Positions 44,125 to 53,237 of a stretch of DNA of 64,000 nt are shown piece after piece. The notes below the pieces were generated by a model. It saw only the letters and a list, made by a program, of their open reading frames with translations. It did not search any database and was not told the DNA's origin. Source of the stretch: CAYJKB01 sp964370625. GTDB lineage: Bacteria; Bacillota; Clostridia; Oscillospirales; Butyricicoccaceae. The DNA is taken from the NCBI GenBank assembly GCA_964370625.1, contig CAYJKB010000002.1, positions 1 to 64,000 on the forward strand, read 5' to 3'. How positions within the stretch are numbered: position 1 is the stretch's first letter; each line of letters begins with the position of its first letter. The translations under genes were made by a program, and so were the position numbers.

Positions 44125-44964
44125 TTATTTTATTAAATCTATTGAAGCTAAAGCACCATCTGCTACAGCTTTTGAAATTTGTAAAAATCCACCTATGCAA
44201 TCTCCAGCAGCATAAAGCCCTTCAATATTAGTCATATATTTTTCGTTTACAGCTATATTATTTCCATTCATCACAACACCCATTTTAAGTGCAAAATCAG
44301 CAGCAGAAGCTGTTCCTATTGCGACAAATATTCCATCAACTGCATATGATTCATCTTCAACCATTATACTTTCAACTTTATCAGTTCCAATAATTTGTGA
44401 AATTTTACCATGCACAAACTTTGTATCTTTTGGGAATTTATCGCTAATTTCTTGGCTTTCATTTGTGAAAACAGTTACATTATTCGTAAATTTCAATAAA
44501 TCTTCATATTCTGTAGCTGCATATTCACCCGAGCCAATTAATGCAATATTTTTTCCTCTATAGAAGAAACCATCACATACTGCACAAAAACTAATTCCCT
44601 TACCACGCAAATCATTAAAGCCTTTAATTGCAACTCCTGCTCTTGATTTTCCTGTTGCTAATAATACTTTTTTTGCTGTATATGTGTTTTTATCTGTTTT
44701 CACTGTGAAAATTTCTTCTTTTTCAAGTGATACCACTTGTTCTTGTATTATAGGTATATTTAATCGTTCTGCTTGTTTTTGCCCTTTTTCAAGTAATTCT
44801 TTACCTGATATTTTATCAAATCCATAATAGTTTTCTATTTCTGCCGCTTTTTCTAATGCTCCATCTGAATAAGCTATTATAATTACATCACGAGATGCAC
44901 GTTTTGCATAAACAGCTGCTGAAATTCCCGCTGGGCCTTTTCCAATCACAATAATATCATGCAT
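44125..44964 (-). CDS. Thioredoxin reductase-like FAD/NAD(P) oxidoreductase
   Basis: A 279-aa two-dinucleotide-domain flavoprotein. It has an N-terminal FAD loop (GKGPAGISAAVYAKRA), the redox pair CAVC at the position used by TrxB, an NAD(P) loop (GSGEYAATE) and the C-terminal GLYAAGDCIGG. It is about 30 residues shorter than typical TrxB, and no thioredoxin gene is adjacent, so its electron acceptor is uncertain. Confidence 0.87.
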   Translation of the reverse strand: MHDIIVIGKGPAGISAAVYAKRASRDVIIIAYSDGALEKAAEIENYYGFDKISGKELLEKGQKQAERLNIPIIQEQVVSLEKEEIFTVKTDKNTYTAKKVLLATGKSRAGVAIKGFNDLRGKGISFCAVCDGFFYRGKNIALIGSGEYAATEYEDLLKFTNNVTVFTNESQEISDKFPKDTKFVHGKISQIIGTDKVESIMVEDESYAVDGIFVAIGTASAADFALKMGVVMNGNNIAVNEKYMTNIEGLYAAGDCIGGFLQISKAVADGALASIDLIK

Positions 44965-45096
44965 AATTTTACCTCTTTTCTAAAGTTGGTTTTATTATTG
45001 ACAAATTTTGCTTTTAGTATAAAATAATTTATAGTTACTATTTTAATCCATTCATAGTTTACTGTCAATAATTAGTATATAAGGAGTGTGGCAATT

Positions 45097-45852
45097 TTGA
45101 AATTTGTATCATGGAATGTAAACGGTTTACGAGCTTGTCTTACAAAAGGATTTGGTGATTATTTTAATGAAATTAATGCTGATATATTCGCAATCCAAGA
45201 GACAAAGATGCAACCAGGTCAAGCAGATTTTTCACCTGATAATTATTCTGTATATGAAAATAGTGCTGAAAAAAAAGGTTATTCAGGAACTGCGCTGTAT
45301 AGCAAAATACAGCCTCTTAATGTAACTTTTGGTATAGGAATTGAGCAACATGATAAAGAAGGCAGAGTTATTTGTGCTGAATATGAAAATTTTTATTTTG
45401 TAACAGTTTATACTCCGAATTCGCAAAATGAACTTGCAAGGCTTGATTATCGTATGATTTGGGAAGATGATTTTTCAGCTTATATTAAAGCTTTAGATGC
45501 GAAAAAGCCTGTTATTTTATGTGGTGATTTAAATGTTGCCCATACAGAAATTGACCTTAAAAATCCAAAATCCAATACAAAAAACGCAGGTTTTACACCT
45601 GATGAACGCCAAAAATTAACTAATCTTCTTGAAAATGGGTTTATAGATACTTTCCGATTTTTAAATCCTGATTTAGAGGGAGCTTATAGTTGGTGGTCTT
45701 ATCGCTTTAGTGCAAGAGCTAAAAATGCTGGTTGGAGAATTGATTATTTCATTGTTTCTGAAAGGCTAAAAGATAAGATAATTGATGCTAAAATTCATAA
45801 TGAAATTTTAGGGAGCGACCATTGCCCTGTTTATCTTGAACTTGAAATTTAA
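45097..45852 (+). CDS. exoA: Exodeoxyribonuclease III / AP endonuclease
   Basis: Base-excision-repair nuclease of the Xth family. The 251-aa protein shows [40 protein letters not shown] and the C-terminal [11 protein letters not shown] at 45097 is preferred: AAGGAG lies 10 nt upstream and the product begins [10 protein letters not shown] as in close relatives; GTG at 45088 is too near the ribosome binding site. Confidence 0.96.
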   Translation: MKFVSWNVNGLRACLTKGFGDYFNEINADIFAIQETKMQPGQADFSPDNYSVYENSAEKKGYSGTALYSKIQPLNVTFGIGIEQHDKEGRVICAEYENFYFVTVYTPNSQNELARLDYRMIWEDDFSAYIKALDAKKPVILCGDLNVAHTEIDLKNPKSNTKNAGFTPDERQKLTNLLENGFIDTFRFLNPDLEGAYSWWSYRFSARAKNAGWRIDYFIVSERLKDKIIDAKIHNEILGSDHCPVYLELEI

Positions 45853-45950
45853 TCTATAAATATAAATTTTTGTAAAAAAGACTTGAAATTATTATATGAC
45901 TTTTGTTATAATTACTACAAGTAGTAAATAAAAGGAATGGAGTGAACTTA

Positions 45951-46103
45951 ATGAAAATTAAAATTTGCCAATCCCTGTCTGATAAGAAAGTTGAAATAAT
46001 GGTGAATGAATTTATTTGTCAAGATACTATTGAAGTGGTTGAGCTTAAATATGCACAAACTCAGAATTCATTTTCTGTTATGATTGTTTATAACGAAAAG
46101 TAA
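45951..46103 (+). CDS. Cse60-like small sporulation protein
   Basis: A 50-aa protein starting MKIKICQSLSDKKVEIMVNE and ending FSVMIVYNEK. The order of a short N-terminal strand, a helix ending in NEF, VVELKY and a final FSVMIVY resembles the sigma-E-controlled Cse60 family of sporeformers. Function unknown. GGAATGGAG lies 5-13 nt before the ATG and a 15-bp terminator follows, which supports a real gene. Confidence 0.6.
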   Translation: MKIKICQSLSDKKVEIMVNEFICQDTIEVVELKYAQTQNSFSVMIVYNEK

Positions 46104-46115
46104 AAATCAAATATT

Positions 46116-46150
46116 ATGGAGTATGATAAATTTTATCATACTCCATTTTA
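46116..46150. terminator. Terminator after the Cse60-like gene
   Basis: A perfect 15-bp stem (ATGGAGTATGATAAA / TTTATCATACTCCAT) and then TTTTA; also serves the convergent Smr gene. Confidence 0.92.
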
Positions 46151-46160
46151 ATTTGAATTA

Positions 46161-46514
46161 TCAAAACACTAGCACAGTTATCCCGTTATTGTGCCTTTCA
46201 ATATCACTATCACTTCTAAATTCTCTGTATTTATCTATTGCAAGTCTTGTACTTGCATCAAAAATTGATAATTTTTCACCTGTTATGTATTCTTTAATCA
46301 TTCCACGACGCTTAAAAACTTCAAGCTCATTTCGAACAGCTTTACGGATTTTCCCACCTTTTCCAGATGAGCCAAACCCATGAATAACTTTCATAAGTAT
46401 AATTTTATCTCGTCTTGCCCATATAATTTCTTGAGCTAATCGCTTAAGTGCTTGGTCCACAGTTGGCAAATCATCTTCTAAATTAATTGTAACATATTTT
46501 GCTCTATTGCTCAT
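46161..46514 (-). CDS. Smr-domain protein
   Basis: A 117-aa stand-alone Smr-like domain. The signature LMKVIHGFGSSGKGGKIRKA corresponds to the HGxG motif of MutS2/Smr proteins, which bind or cleave nucleic acids. A basic segment (FKRRGMIKEY) follows. Encoded 16 nt downstream of a glutamine amidotransferase gene. Confidence 0.82.
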   Translation of the reverse strand: MSNRAKYVTINLEDDLPTVDQALKRLAQEIIWARRDKIILMKVIHGFGSSGKGGKIRKAVRNELEVFKRRGMIKEYITGEKLSIFDASTRLAIDKYREFRSDSDIERHNNGITVLVF

Positions 46515-46530
46515 TTTAATTCCTTTTCAT

Positions 46531-47226
46531 CTATCTAAATTTACATCTATCTATAAAATTTTCAAACAATGCTGTCATATCTTCTTTTGTATCCATGCAG
46601 ATATTATACATCATTCGCTCTGGGTGCCATTGCACACCAAAGATATTAAGTTCATGGTGTTCAATTGCTTCAATTATTCCATCATCATCACAAATAGCAG
46701 ATACACTAAATTCATTAGCTACTGTTTTAATTGCTTGGTGATGAAAGCTATTTGTCAATATATGCCTACCATAACTTTTGCGTAAAATACTATTAGATGA
46801 TGTTATTACTCTGTGTCGTTTTTCCCTATGATATAGCCCTAATCCATTTTCAATATCTTGAAAAAGCGTACCTCCAAAATACACATTAATAAGTTGCATT
46901 CCTCTACAAATTCCAAAAATAGGTTTATTTGCCTTATAAAATTCTTCGATTAATTTCATTTCATATGTATCACGTTCAGCATTCAAATGAAGTGTTGGAA
47001 AGCGAATTTGTTCTCCAAAATATGCAGGGTCTACATCTCCCCCACCAGTTAATAACAAACCATCAAATTTATTTATAAATGATTTATCATATAACCCACA
47101 AAATGCAACACCAACAGCTCCAACTGACATCAAAGCTGATGTATATAATGAATTTACAGCATATTCTTTTTTTCCATTCTTATCTTGATTTATGCTACTG
47201 CTTAATAGTATAACAGGTTTTGACAA
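46531..47226 (-). CDS. Class I glutamine amidotransferase-like hydrolase (C26)
   Basis: A 231-aa peptidase C26 family enzyme related to gamma-glutamyl-GABA hydrolase PuuD. The nucleophile motif IFGICRGMQLINVYFGGTL and the catalytic histidine in GVQWHPERM are intact, as is LLLTGGGDVDPAYFG. TTG at 47226 is preferred because GGGGTGG lies 6 nt upstream and the product then begins SKPVILLSSS. The amide substrate is unknown. Confidence 0.88.
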   Translation of the reverse strand: MSKPVILLSSSINQDKNGKKEYAVNSLYTSALMSVGAVGVAFCGLYDKSFINKFDGLLLTGGGDVDPAYFGEQIRFPTLHLNAERDTYEMKLIEEFYKANKPIFGICRGMQLINVYFGGTLFQDIENGLGLYHREKRHRVITSSNSILRKSYGRHILTNSFHHQAIKTVANEFSVSAICDDDGIIEAIEHHELNIFGVQWHPERMMYNICMDTKEDMTALFENFIDRCKFR

Positions 47227-47442
47227 AATTTCCACCCCAAAATTATAATATGACATAATTCGATTAGCATATAAAATCTGCTTATTTTTATTATCTAATT
47301 TATTATGTATAATATATTTATGCTAGGATGAAATCATACTATGCATTTTTGTGAATTTTTTCGGAACTTTTTTATTTTTCTATCGTCAAAGAAAGTAATA
47401 AATATTTATTTCAAAATTTTATATACTTAGGAGGGACTTTAA

Positions 47443-48447
47443 ATGAAAAAGCAAATATTATTATTAATTGTAGCGTTAACACTTTTACTAACCTCTTGTA
47501 GCAGTGCTTCTAACACAGATAACACAGCAGCAGAATCTATTTCTGCTCCTCAATCTGCATCTGGCAGTGCAGAATATCAATCTATGGACGATGCAGCGAT
47601 GTTATTAGAAGAAACTGGTATATCTGTTGATGTTGTTGAAAGCAAAATGGCTGAAGATATGCCTGTTCCCCCTGTTGACGGTGGAGCCCAATCTGATTTA
47701 GCACAAATTGAAATACATGACAAAATCATTTATAATGCTGATACAGTAATTGAGACAAAAGATTATGACACTACTATTGCAGGAATCAATGGACTTGTAT
47801 CTACACATAATGGATTTGTAGAATCATCTTCTGTAAATGGTGTGGGTTATAATTCTGGAGGAACTAGATATGCTGATATAACTATTAGAGTTCCTAGTAG
47901 CTCTTTTACTGAAATTACTCAAAATTTATCTAATTTCGGCAATGTGATTCATCTATATACTCATGCACAAAATGTAACAGCTGAATATATCGATATAGAA
48001 AGCAGGCTTAATTCATATAGAACTCAAGAAGAACGCTTACTTAGCATGTTATCATCTGCTGAAAATCTTGAAGAAATGTTAATTCTTGAAAGCCATTTAG
48101 TTGATGTTCGTTATAACATTGAATATTATACTACTAATTTAAATCGATTAAAAAATGATGTAGATTATAGCACAATTACAATTTCTGTTCATGAAGTTAT
48201 AGAATATTCTCCAGAAAACACACCTAATTCTACTTTTCTAGATGAAATGTCTGAAGCTTTAAAAGATAGTATTGATGGTATTATTTATTTTGCTCAAGGT
48301 TTAATTCTTTTTGTTTTAAGCTCTTGGTTTGGTATTTTAATTATAGCTATCATCTTTATAGTAGTTTACAAAAAAATTAAAAAAGTAGTTAAAAATCGAA
48401 ATTCTATTAATCAAATCAATATTAAAAAGGATAATGAAGATAAATAA
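47443..48447 (+). CDS. DUF4349-domain lipoprotein
   Basis: A 334-aa predicted lipoprotein. The signal peptide ends in a lipobox LLTSC (cysteine 19). A Ser/Ala-rich linker leads to a DUF4349-like domain (about residues 95-270, with TRYADITIRVPSSSF and coiled-coil ESRLNSYRTQEERLLSMLSS) and then a membrane helix (about 285-315) and a charged cytoplasmic tail. Function unknown. GGAGG precedes the ATG. Confidence 0.87.
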   Translation: MKKQILLLIVALTLLLTSCSSASNTDNTAAESISAPQSASGSAEYQSMDDAAMLLEETGISVDVVESKMAEDMPVPPVDGGAQSDLAQIEIHDKIIYNADTVIETKDYDTTIAGINGLVSTHNGFVESSSVNGVGYNSGGTRYADITIRVPSSSFTEITQNLSNFGNVIHLYTHAQNVTAEYIDIESRLNSYRTQEERLLSMLSSAENLEEMLILESHLVDVRYNIEYYTTNLNRLKNDVDYSTITISVHEVIEYSPENTPNSTFLDEMSEALKDSIDGIIYFAQGLILFVLSSWFGILIIAIIFIVVYKKIKKVVKNRNSINQINIKKDNEDK

Positions 48448-48460
48448 TTCTATATATTTA

Positions 48461-48498
48461 TTACAGGCTGAGATGAAACCATTCATCTCAGCCTGTAA
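48461..48498. terminator. Strong bidirectional hairpin
   Basis: A 17-bp perfect stem TTACAGGCTGAGATGAA / TTCATCTCAGCCTGTAA with loop ACCA between convergent genes. Confidence 0.87.
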
Positions 48499-48500
48499 TA

Positions 48501-49781
48501 TTAAACTTCAAGATTATATAAGTCTACTGCATTCTGATAAAAAATCTTATATAGGATGATTTTTGCATCTTCTAATGTAATTTTATTTTCTTCAATCATT
48601 TTAGCAAATCGGATGGATAAGAATTCTCTAGTTAATAATAGCTGCCCTATAGAACCTTCAATATGCATATAATCTCCACCAAATATACTAAATTTATTGC
48701 TAGGCAAAAGCCCTATATATTCTTCTAAAATATCATTTGCAAATTCAGGAGCAAGCACATATGCCCATGAAAAATTTGTATGTACATTTGGAAAAGTTCT
48801 AACTAAAGCTGCTACTTCACGAGCATAAGGATAACCAATGTGAAATACATCAAAATAAACATCAGGATATTTTACAAATAAGTTATTTAATAACACTGGG
48901 TGAGAATTTTCAAGTAAATTATTATTTCCTTCATGGATACCTGTATGAATTTGTACAACTAAATTATTTTTTCCACAACTTTCAATTACTTTATGTGCTA
49001 AAAAATCTTCTAGTGGTTTAATTTCTTGAGGTGTTAGTGTTTTTCCTTTTTGCATTGCGCTAAACATCATATCATAAATTTCATTTGCCTTATCAAAAGT
49101 TGTTTCATTAAATTTAAGGTCTCGCTCGTATGCTACCCCTATTTTCACACTACAAGCACCAAAAGTTTTGATTTGAATTTCTAAATATTGCTCCCAAATG
49201 CTGATAAAATCAGTTAGATTAGATAATTTTGTATTAAATTCATTTTCAATTTCTCGAATATAGGTTTGCACCATAATAAATCTATCACATCTAGCTGAAT
49301 TTTTTAATATTTCATTGCCCATTTTATAATCTGTGCCTTGCATAGTTGGAATAAACACATCATTAATTGCACATTTAATATTAAATTTTGTAGCAATTTC
49401 TTTTGTAATACCTAATTTATTTTTCTTTAAAAATATTTTATTAGCCTTTGAATAATTTTTTTCTAACACAGAAAATCCATATATTTCTTGAAAAGCTAAG
49501 TCAATGCCTTTAAATACATATGTATTTTTTATATTATATGAAATCGCACAAAATTTTTCATATTTTTTATCAAGTGAGTTATCTCCTTGCAAAAAATCAA
49601 TGTCTTTTTGGCTAATCCCAGATGATATGCTAACTGAATTGAGATAATTAGAAATTGCTATAGCAAAATAATCTTTATAGTATTTTAACCTTAATTCATC
49701 ATTTACAATATGCTCATGCACATCTATAATAGGTAGATTTTTTATAAAATCATGTAATTTCTTTTTAATATCATTTGACAT
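48501..49781 (-). CDS. Amidohydrolase-superfamily protein
   Basis: A 426-aa TIM-barrel metal-dependent hydrolase. Candidate ligands are the HxH in PIIDVHEHIV, a lysine in SVKIGVAYE, histidines in VVQIHTGIHEG and VFHIGYPY, and aspartate in FGGDYMHIEG. The pattern resembles the uronate isomerase-like branch. The reaction is not predictable. GGAGG precedes the ATG. Confidence 0.83.
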   Translation of the reverse strand: MSNDIKKKLHDFIKNLPIIDVHEHIVNDELRLKYYKDYFAIAISNYLNSVSISSGISQKDIDFLQGDNSLDKKYEKFCAISYNIKNTYVFKGIDLAFQEIYGFSVLEKNYSKANKIFLKKNKLGITKEIATKFNIKCAINDVFIPTMQGTDYKMGNEILKNSARCDRFIMVQTYIREIENEFNTKLSNLTDFISIWEQYLEIQIKTFGACSVKIGVAYERDLKFNETTFDKANEIYDMMFSAMQKGKTLTPQEIKPLEDFLAHKVIESCGKNNLVVQIHTGIHEGNNNLLENSHPVLLNNLFVKYPDVYFDVFHIGYPYAREVAALVRTFPNVHTNFSWAYVLAPEFANDILEEYIGLLPSNKFSIFGGDYMHIEGSIGQLLLTREFLSIRFAKMIEENKITLEDAKIILYKIFYQNAVDLYNLEV

Positions 49782-49893
49782 AAAACAACCTCCAAAAACT
49801 ATATTTCACATCTATATTCAGTGTGTAATTAGTTTTATATTAACACTGATTATGAATTTTGTAAATATTTTTTGTTTTTGCAGGCACATCTTT

Positions 49894-50091
49894 TCATTCA
49901 AAATCTGTAATTGGTAAACTTTGAATCAAATCATCTTTTTTGTTTTCTTTTATAGTAAACTTGCTTAATAATAATAAAATATCTTCTTTATTATTTATAC
50001 ATTTTCTTATAACTGTAGGTGTTTTTGTTTGATTTTCTTCATCATTTTGCATTTTCTGCAATTTTTCATATGATAATTGTGAATAATTCAT
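49894..50091 (-). CDS. Hypothetical 65-aa protein coupled to a flavin-binding gene
   Basis: A charged 65-residue protein with no recognised family (NYSQLSYEKLQKMQNDEENQ at the start). Its ATG overlaps the stop of the upstream gene (ATGA), and GAGGAG lies about 8 nt before it inside that gene, which supports coupled translation. No membrane segment. Confidence 0.55.
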   Translation of the reverse strand: MNYSQLSYEKLQKMQNDEENQTKTPTVIRKCINNKEDILLLLSKFTIKENKKDDLIQSLPITDFE

Positions 50092-50471
50092 GTTTTCTTC
50101 TCCTCTTTAGCAAAATCAAATTTTCTGCCTGATATTTTTTCTGTTAGAACATCTATTCTGTATTCATCATCACTGTTTTTTTGCAAATTAATCATTTTTC
50201 CTTTAGCAATTATTGTATAAATAATTTTATTAACTGAAAGCTCAAATTCCAAACAAACATTTGAATTTTCTTTTAAATAAACCAAGATTTTGCTTTTTTC
50301 CGATGTAGTTAAATAAATCCATAATCTATCATTTTTATAGGTATAACTAAAATACATTGGCAAGATATACGGCATATCTTTATTACACACAGATATTTTG
50401 CAGTGTGTTATAAGAGATAATAATTTTAAAATTTCATCTTTTGATGATTTTTCACTATAATATTTACACAT
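50088..50471 (-). CDS. Pyridoxamine-phosphate-oxidase-like FMN-binding protein
   Basis: A 127-aa split-barrel protein. The pattern CKISVCNKDMPYILPMYFSY, LWIYLTTSEKSKILVYLKEN, NVCLEF and IAKGKM is typical of small FMN- or heme-binding PNPOx-like proteins; substrate unknown. ATG at 50471 is chosen because AGAGGTG lies upstream. It overlaps the 65-aa gene by 4 nt. Confidence 0.8.
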   Translation of the reverse strand: MCKYYSEKSSKDEILKLLSLITHCKISVCNKDMPYILPMYFSYTYKNDRLWIYLTTSEKSKILVYLKENSNVCLEFELSVNKIIYTIIAKGKMINLQKNSDDEYRIDVLTEKISGRKFDFAKEEKKT

Positions 50472-50507
50472 AATTTCACCTCTACATATCATATGCATAA
50501 ACAAAAA

Positions 50508-50539
50508 AAAAGTTGCAAAACCAAAGGTCTTGCAACTTT
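50508..50539 (-). terminator. Terminator after the flavin reductase-rubredoxin gene
   Basis: AAAGTTGCAA / TTGCAACTTT with an inner ACC / GGT pair, followed by at least eight T on the minus strand. Confidence 0.9.
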
Positions 50540-50550
50540 AATTATTAAAT

Positions 50551-51156
50551 TTATACTATTTTTTCAAAGTCGGAAGCTGGATGCTTACAAAGTGGACAGA
50601 TAAAATCTTCTGGTAACACATCGCTTTCATGGATGTATCCACAAATTTTACAACGATAACCTTTTTTCTGAGTTTGTTCTGGACGTGGTTTAATATTTTT
50701 TTGATAGTAATCATAAGATGTTGTAGGGACATCGGATAATATTTCAGCAGCATCAAGTGTACAAATAAACATTGTATGTGTATCAAGATCTAACTTTTGT
50801 TCTACTTTAAGGCTTAAATATGCATTTGTTTTATCCGTAACATACATTACACCATTTTCAGCACGTTTAGCATATGGATAGTTTTCAAACTTATTAACAT
50901 CACGTCCTGATTGAAAACCAAAATGTTTAAATGTATCAAAAGTCACTTGTTCAGACAATACAGATATATTACATAAACCTGTATCTAAAATCATATCATG
51001 CGTATAATTTTGCTTGTTAATACACACCATAACTCGGTTTGGAGTGTTTGTAATTTGTGACACTGCATTAATAATACAACCATTATCTTTTCCGTCTTTA
51101 TGTGCTGAAAGGACATATAAACCATATCCAATTTTAAACAATGCATTAGTATTCAT
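50551..51156 (-). CDS. Flavin reductase-rubredoxin fusion
   Basis: A 201-aa fusion of a flavin reductase-like FMN-binding domain (about residues 1-150) and a C-terminal rubredoxin domain with YRCKICGYIHE and FICPLCKHPASDFEK, whose four cysteines bind iron. Such high-molecular-weight rubredoxins pass electrons to oxygen- or nitric-oxide-reducing flavodiiron proteins in Clostridia. ATG at 51156 has GGAGGT 7 nt upstream. The flavodiiron partner is not in the window. Confidence 0.9.
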   Translation of the reverse strand: MNTNALFKIGYGLYVLSAHKDGKDNGCIINAVSQITNTPNRVMVCINKQNYTHDMILDTGLCNISVLSEQVTFDTFKHFGFQSGRDVNKFENYPYAKRAENGVMYVTDKTNAYLSLKVEQKLDLDTHTMFICTLDAAEILSDVPTTSYDYYQKNIKPRPEQTQKKGYRCKICGYIHESDVLPEDFICPLCKHPASDFEKIV

Positions 51157-51195
51157 ATTTTTTACCTCCAAAATAAATATTATTAATTTAAAGGA

Positions 51196-51252
51196 AAAAC
51201 CCCGTGTAAAATGACATTGAAAAATATTTAAGGGCAGTCCACACAGGGTTAT
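51196..51252 (-). terminator. lysA terminator
   Basis: AACCCTGTGT and ACACGGGGTT arms (one mismatch) around a long loop, followed by TTTTCC on the minus strand. Confidence 0.6.
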
Positions 51253-51269
51253 CCCTATATGCTATTTAA

Positions 51270-52571
51270 TTAAAATACGTCGTTTTCGATTAGGTAATCA
51301 TAAGTTTCACGTTTAATAACAAGTTTATCTTTGCCACCACTCACCATTACGCAAGCTGGTCTTGGGTTTCTGTTATAATTTGATGACATAGAATAGTTGT
51401 ATGCCCCCGTAGCTAAAGTACAGATTACATCACCAGCTTTTACAGGTGGGATATTAATATCTTTACCAATAAGGTCACCACTTTCACAGCATTTACCAGC
51501 GATAGTACAACAAAGTGTAGCATCTGCTGTTGGTGCTGTAGCTTTTAATAGAGTGTAACGAGACTCATATAAAGCATAACGTGGGTTATCAGTCATACCA
51601 CCGTCAATAGCTACATAAGTTCTTACATCTTTAATTTCTTTAACACTACCTACAGTGTACGCAGTGATACCTGATGGTGCCACGATTGAACGTCCTGGCT
51701 CTACGATGATTGAAGGAACATCAATACCTAATTTTTCAGATTCTTCTTTAAGTGCTCTTGCTGTATGTTCAATGTTTTCAGTAGGAGATTTTGGATCATC
51801 AACTTCAGTGTAACGAATACCAAAACCGCCACCTAAGTTAAGTTCTGAAATTGTAATTCCAACTTCATCTTGAAGTTTCTTTGCGAAGTTCATCATAACT
51901 TTTGCAGCTTCCATGAATGCATCATTTCCAAAAATTTGAGAACCAATATGGCAATGCATACCAACAACTTCAACATTTGGCAATGTTGCTGCAAGTTTCA
52001 TAATATCAAGTGCTTCACCATTTTCAAGAGCAACACCAAATTTAGAATCAATTTGACCTGTCATAATAGCTTCATGTGTATGCGCATCAATACCTGGTTT
52101 AATACGGAACATAATTTTCGCACGTACATTTTTTTCGCCAGCGATGCTGTTAAGCAGTGCAAGTTCTTCTTTGTTATCAACAATAATTCTACCCACACCA
52201 TATTGAAGAGCCATTTCAATTTCTTCAATAGTTTTATTGTTGCCATGGAAATATGTTTTAGACATATCAAACCCAGCTTTTACAGCTGTGTAAATTTCTC
52301 CTGCTGACACAACATCAGAAGATAATCCTTCTTCAGAAAGAATTTTATACATATAAGTTGTACAAAATGCTTTACTAGCATAAGCTACGATACCTTTATC
52401 ACCAAAGTTATCACGCATAGCTTTTACATATTCACGACAAGTTTTTCTAATATTATCCTCATCCATAATGTAAAGCGGTGTGCCATATTTCTCTGTAAGA
52501 GTAAGTACATCTACTCCACCTATAGCAAGATTACCATTTTGTGCCACTGATAGGCATTCTGAAACAAACAT
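51270..52571 (-). CDS. lysA: Diaminopimelate decarboxylase
   Basis: PLP enzyme making lysine from meso-diaminopimelate. The 433-aa protein has the PLP lysine in VAYASKAFCT, HCHIGSQIF, GGGFGIRYTE, EPGRSIVAPSG and CCESGDLIG. ATG at 52571 has AAAGGAG upstream. It lies 46 nt from ysxC; no lysine riboswitch is seen. Confidence 0.97.
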   Translation of the reverse strand: MFVSECLSVAQNGNLAIGGVDVLTLTEKYGTPLYIMDEDNIRKTCREYVKAMRDNFGDKGIVAYASKAFCTTYMYKILSEEGLSSDVVSAGEIYTAVKAGFDMSKTYFHGNNKTIEEIEMALQYGVGRIIVDNKEELALLNSIAGEKNVRAKIMFRIKPGIDAHTHEAIMTGQIDSKFGVALENGEALDIMKLAATLPNVEVVGMHCHIGSQIFGNDAFMEAAKVMMNFAKKLQDEVGITISELNLGGGFGIRYTEVDDPKSPTENIEHTARALKEESEKLGIDVPSIIVEPGRSIVAPSGITAYTVGSVKEIKDVRTYVAIDGGMTDNPRYALYESRYTLLKATAPTADATLCCTIAGKCCESGDLIGKDINIPPVKAGDVICTLATGAYNYSMSSNYNRNPRPACVMVSGGKDKLVIKRETYDYLIENDVF

Positions 52572-52617
52572 TCTTTTTCTCCTTTTATATCTTAAAATTT
52601 TAAATGACAAATATAAA

Positions 52618-53223
52618 TTATTCCATCTCGTTGTTATAGTTTTCTACAACTTTTAGAATTTCTTCTAATACTTCTTCTCTTCCTACGCCTTTTTCAGCTG
52701 AAAATGGAATAATTTTAACACGCTCTGGTAAATTTAAAGTATCACGAATAACTTGCAAATTGCCTTCACGTTGCATCGCTTTAACTTTATCATATTTATT
52801 TGCAATTACAATAAGTGGCATACCTGTTTCGATATAATAATTTGACATTATAACATCATCAGCTGTTGGTTTATGTCGCATATCAACAATGTGTATGCCA
52901 AGTGCCATATTTTCACAAATGTTAAAGTATTCTTCAAGCAATGCACCCCAACGGTCACGCTCTTTTTTTGATACTTTAGCGTATCCATACCCTGGTAAAT
53001 CTACAAAATAAGCTTTTTTATCTATTTCAAAGAAGTTAATATGAACTGTTTTACCAGGTGCAGAACCCACTCTAGCAAAGTTTTTTCGCAATAAAATTTT
53101 ATTAATTGTTGAAGATTTGCCAACATTTGATTTGCCTGCAAAAACTATTTGAGGCATATTATCACTAGGAAAATCTTCCACTTTAACTGCAGAACGTATA
53201 AATTCTGCATTGTGTAAATTCAA
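52618..53223 (-). CDS. ysxC: Ribosome biogenesis GTPase YsxC/EngB
   Basis: Essential GTPase for late 50S assembly. Motifs FAGKSNVGKSS, DLPGYGYA and IVIANKYDK are present in the 201-aa protein. The start is uncertain. TTG at 53223 gives the usual short N-terminus and a better distance to AAGGA; GTG at 53232 is the alternative. It follows lon by a few nucleotides, the standard Bacillota order. Confidence 0.95.
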   Translation of the reverse strand: MNLHNAEFIRSAVKVEDFPSDNMPQIVFAGKSNVGKSSTINKILLRKNFARVGSAPGKTVHINFFEIDKKAYFVDLPGYGYAKVSKKERDRWGALLEEYFNICENMALGIHIVDMRHKPTADDVIMSNYYIETGMPLIVIANKYDKVKAMQREGNLQVIRDTLNLPERVKIIPFSAEKGVGREEVLEEILKVVENYNNEME

Positions 53224-53237
53224 AGTTTTCACCGTCC

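Noticed and set aside
52572..52617. Lysine riboswitch before lysA
   Set aside because: Only 46 nt separate ysxC and lysA, too short for the element.
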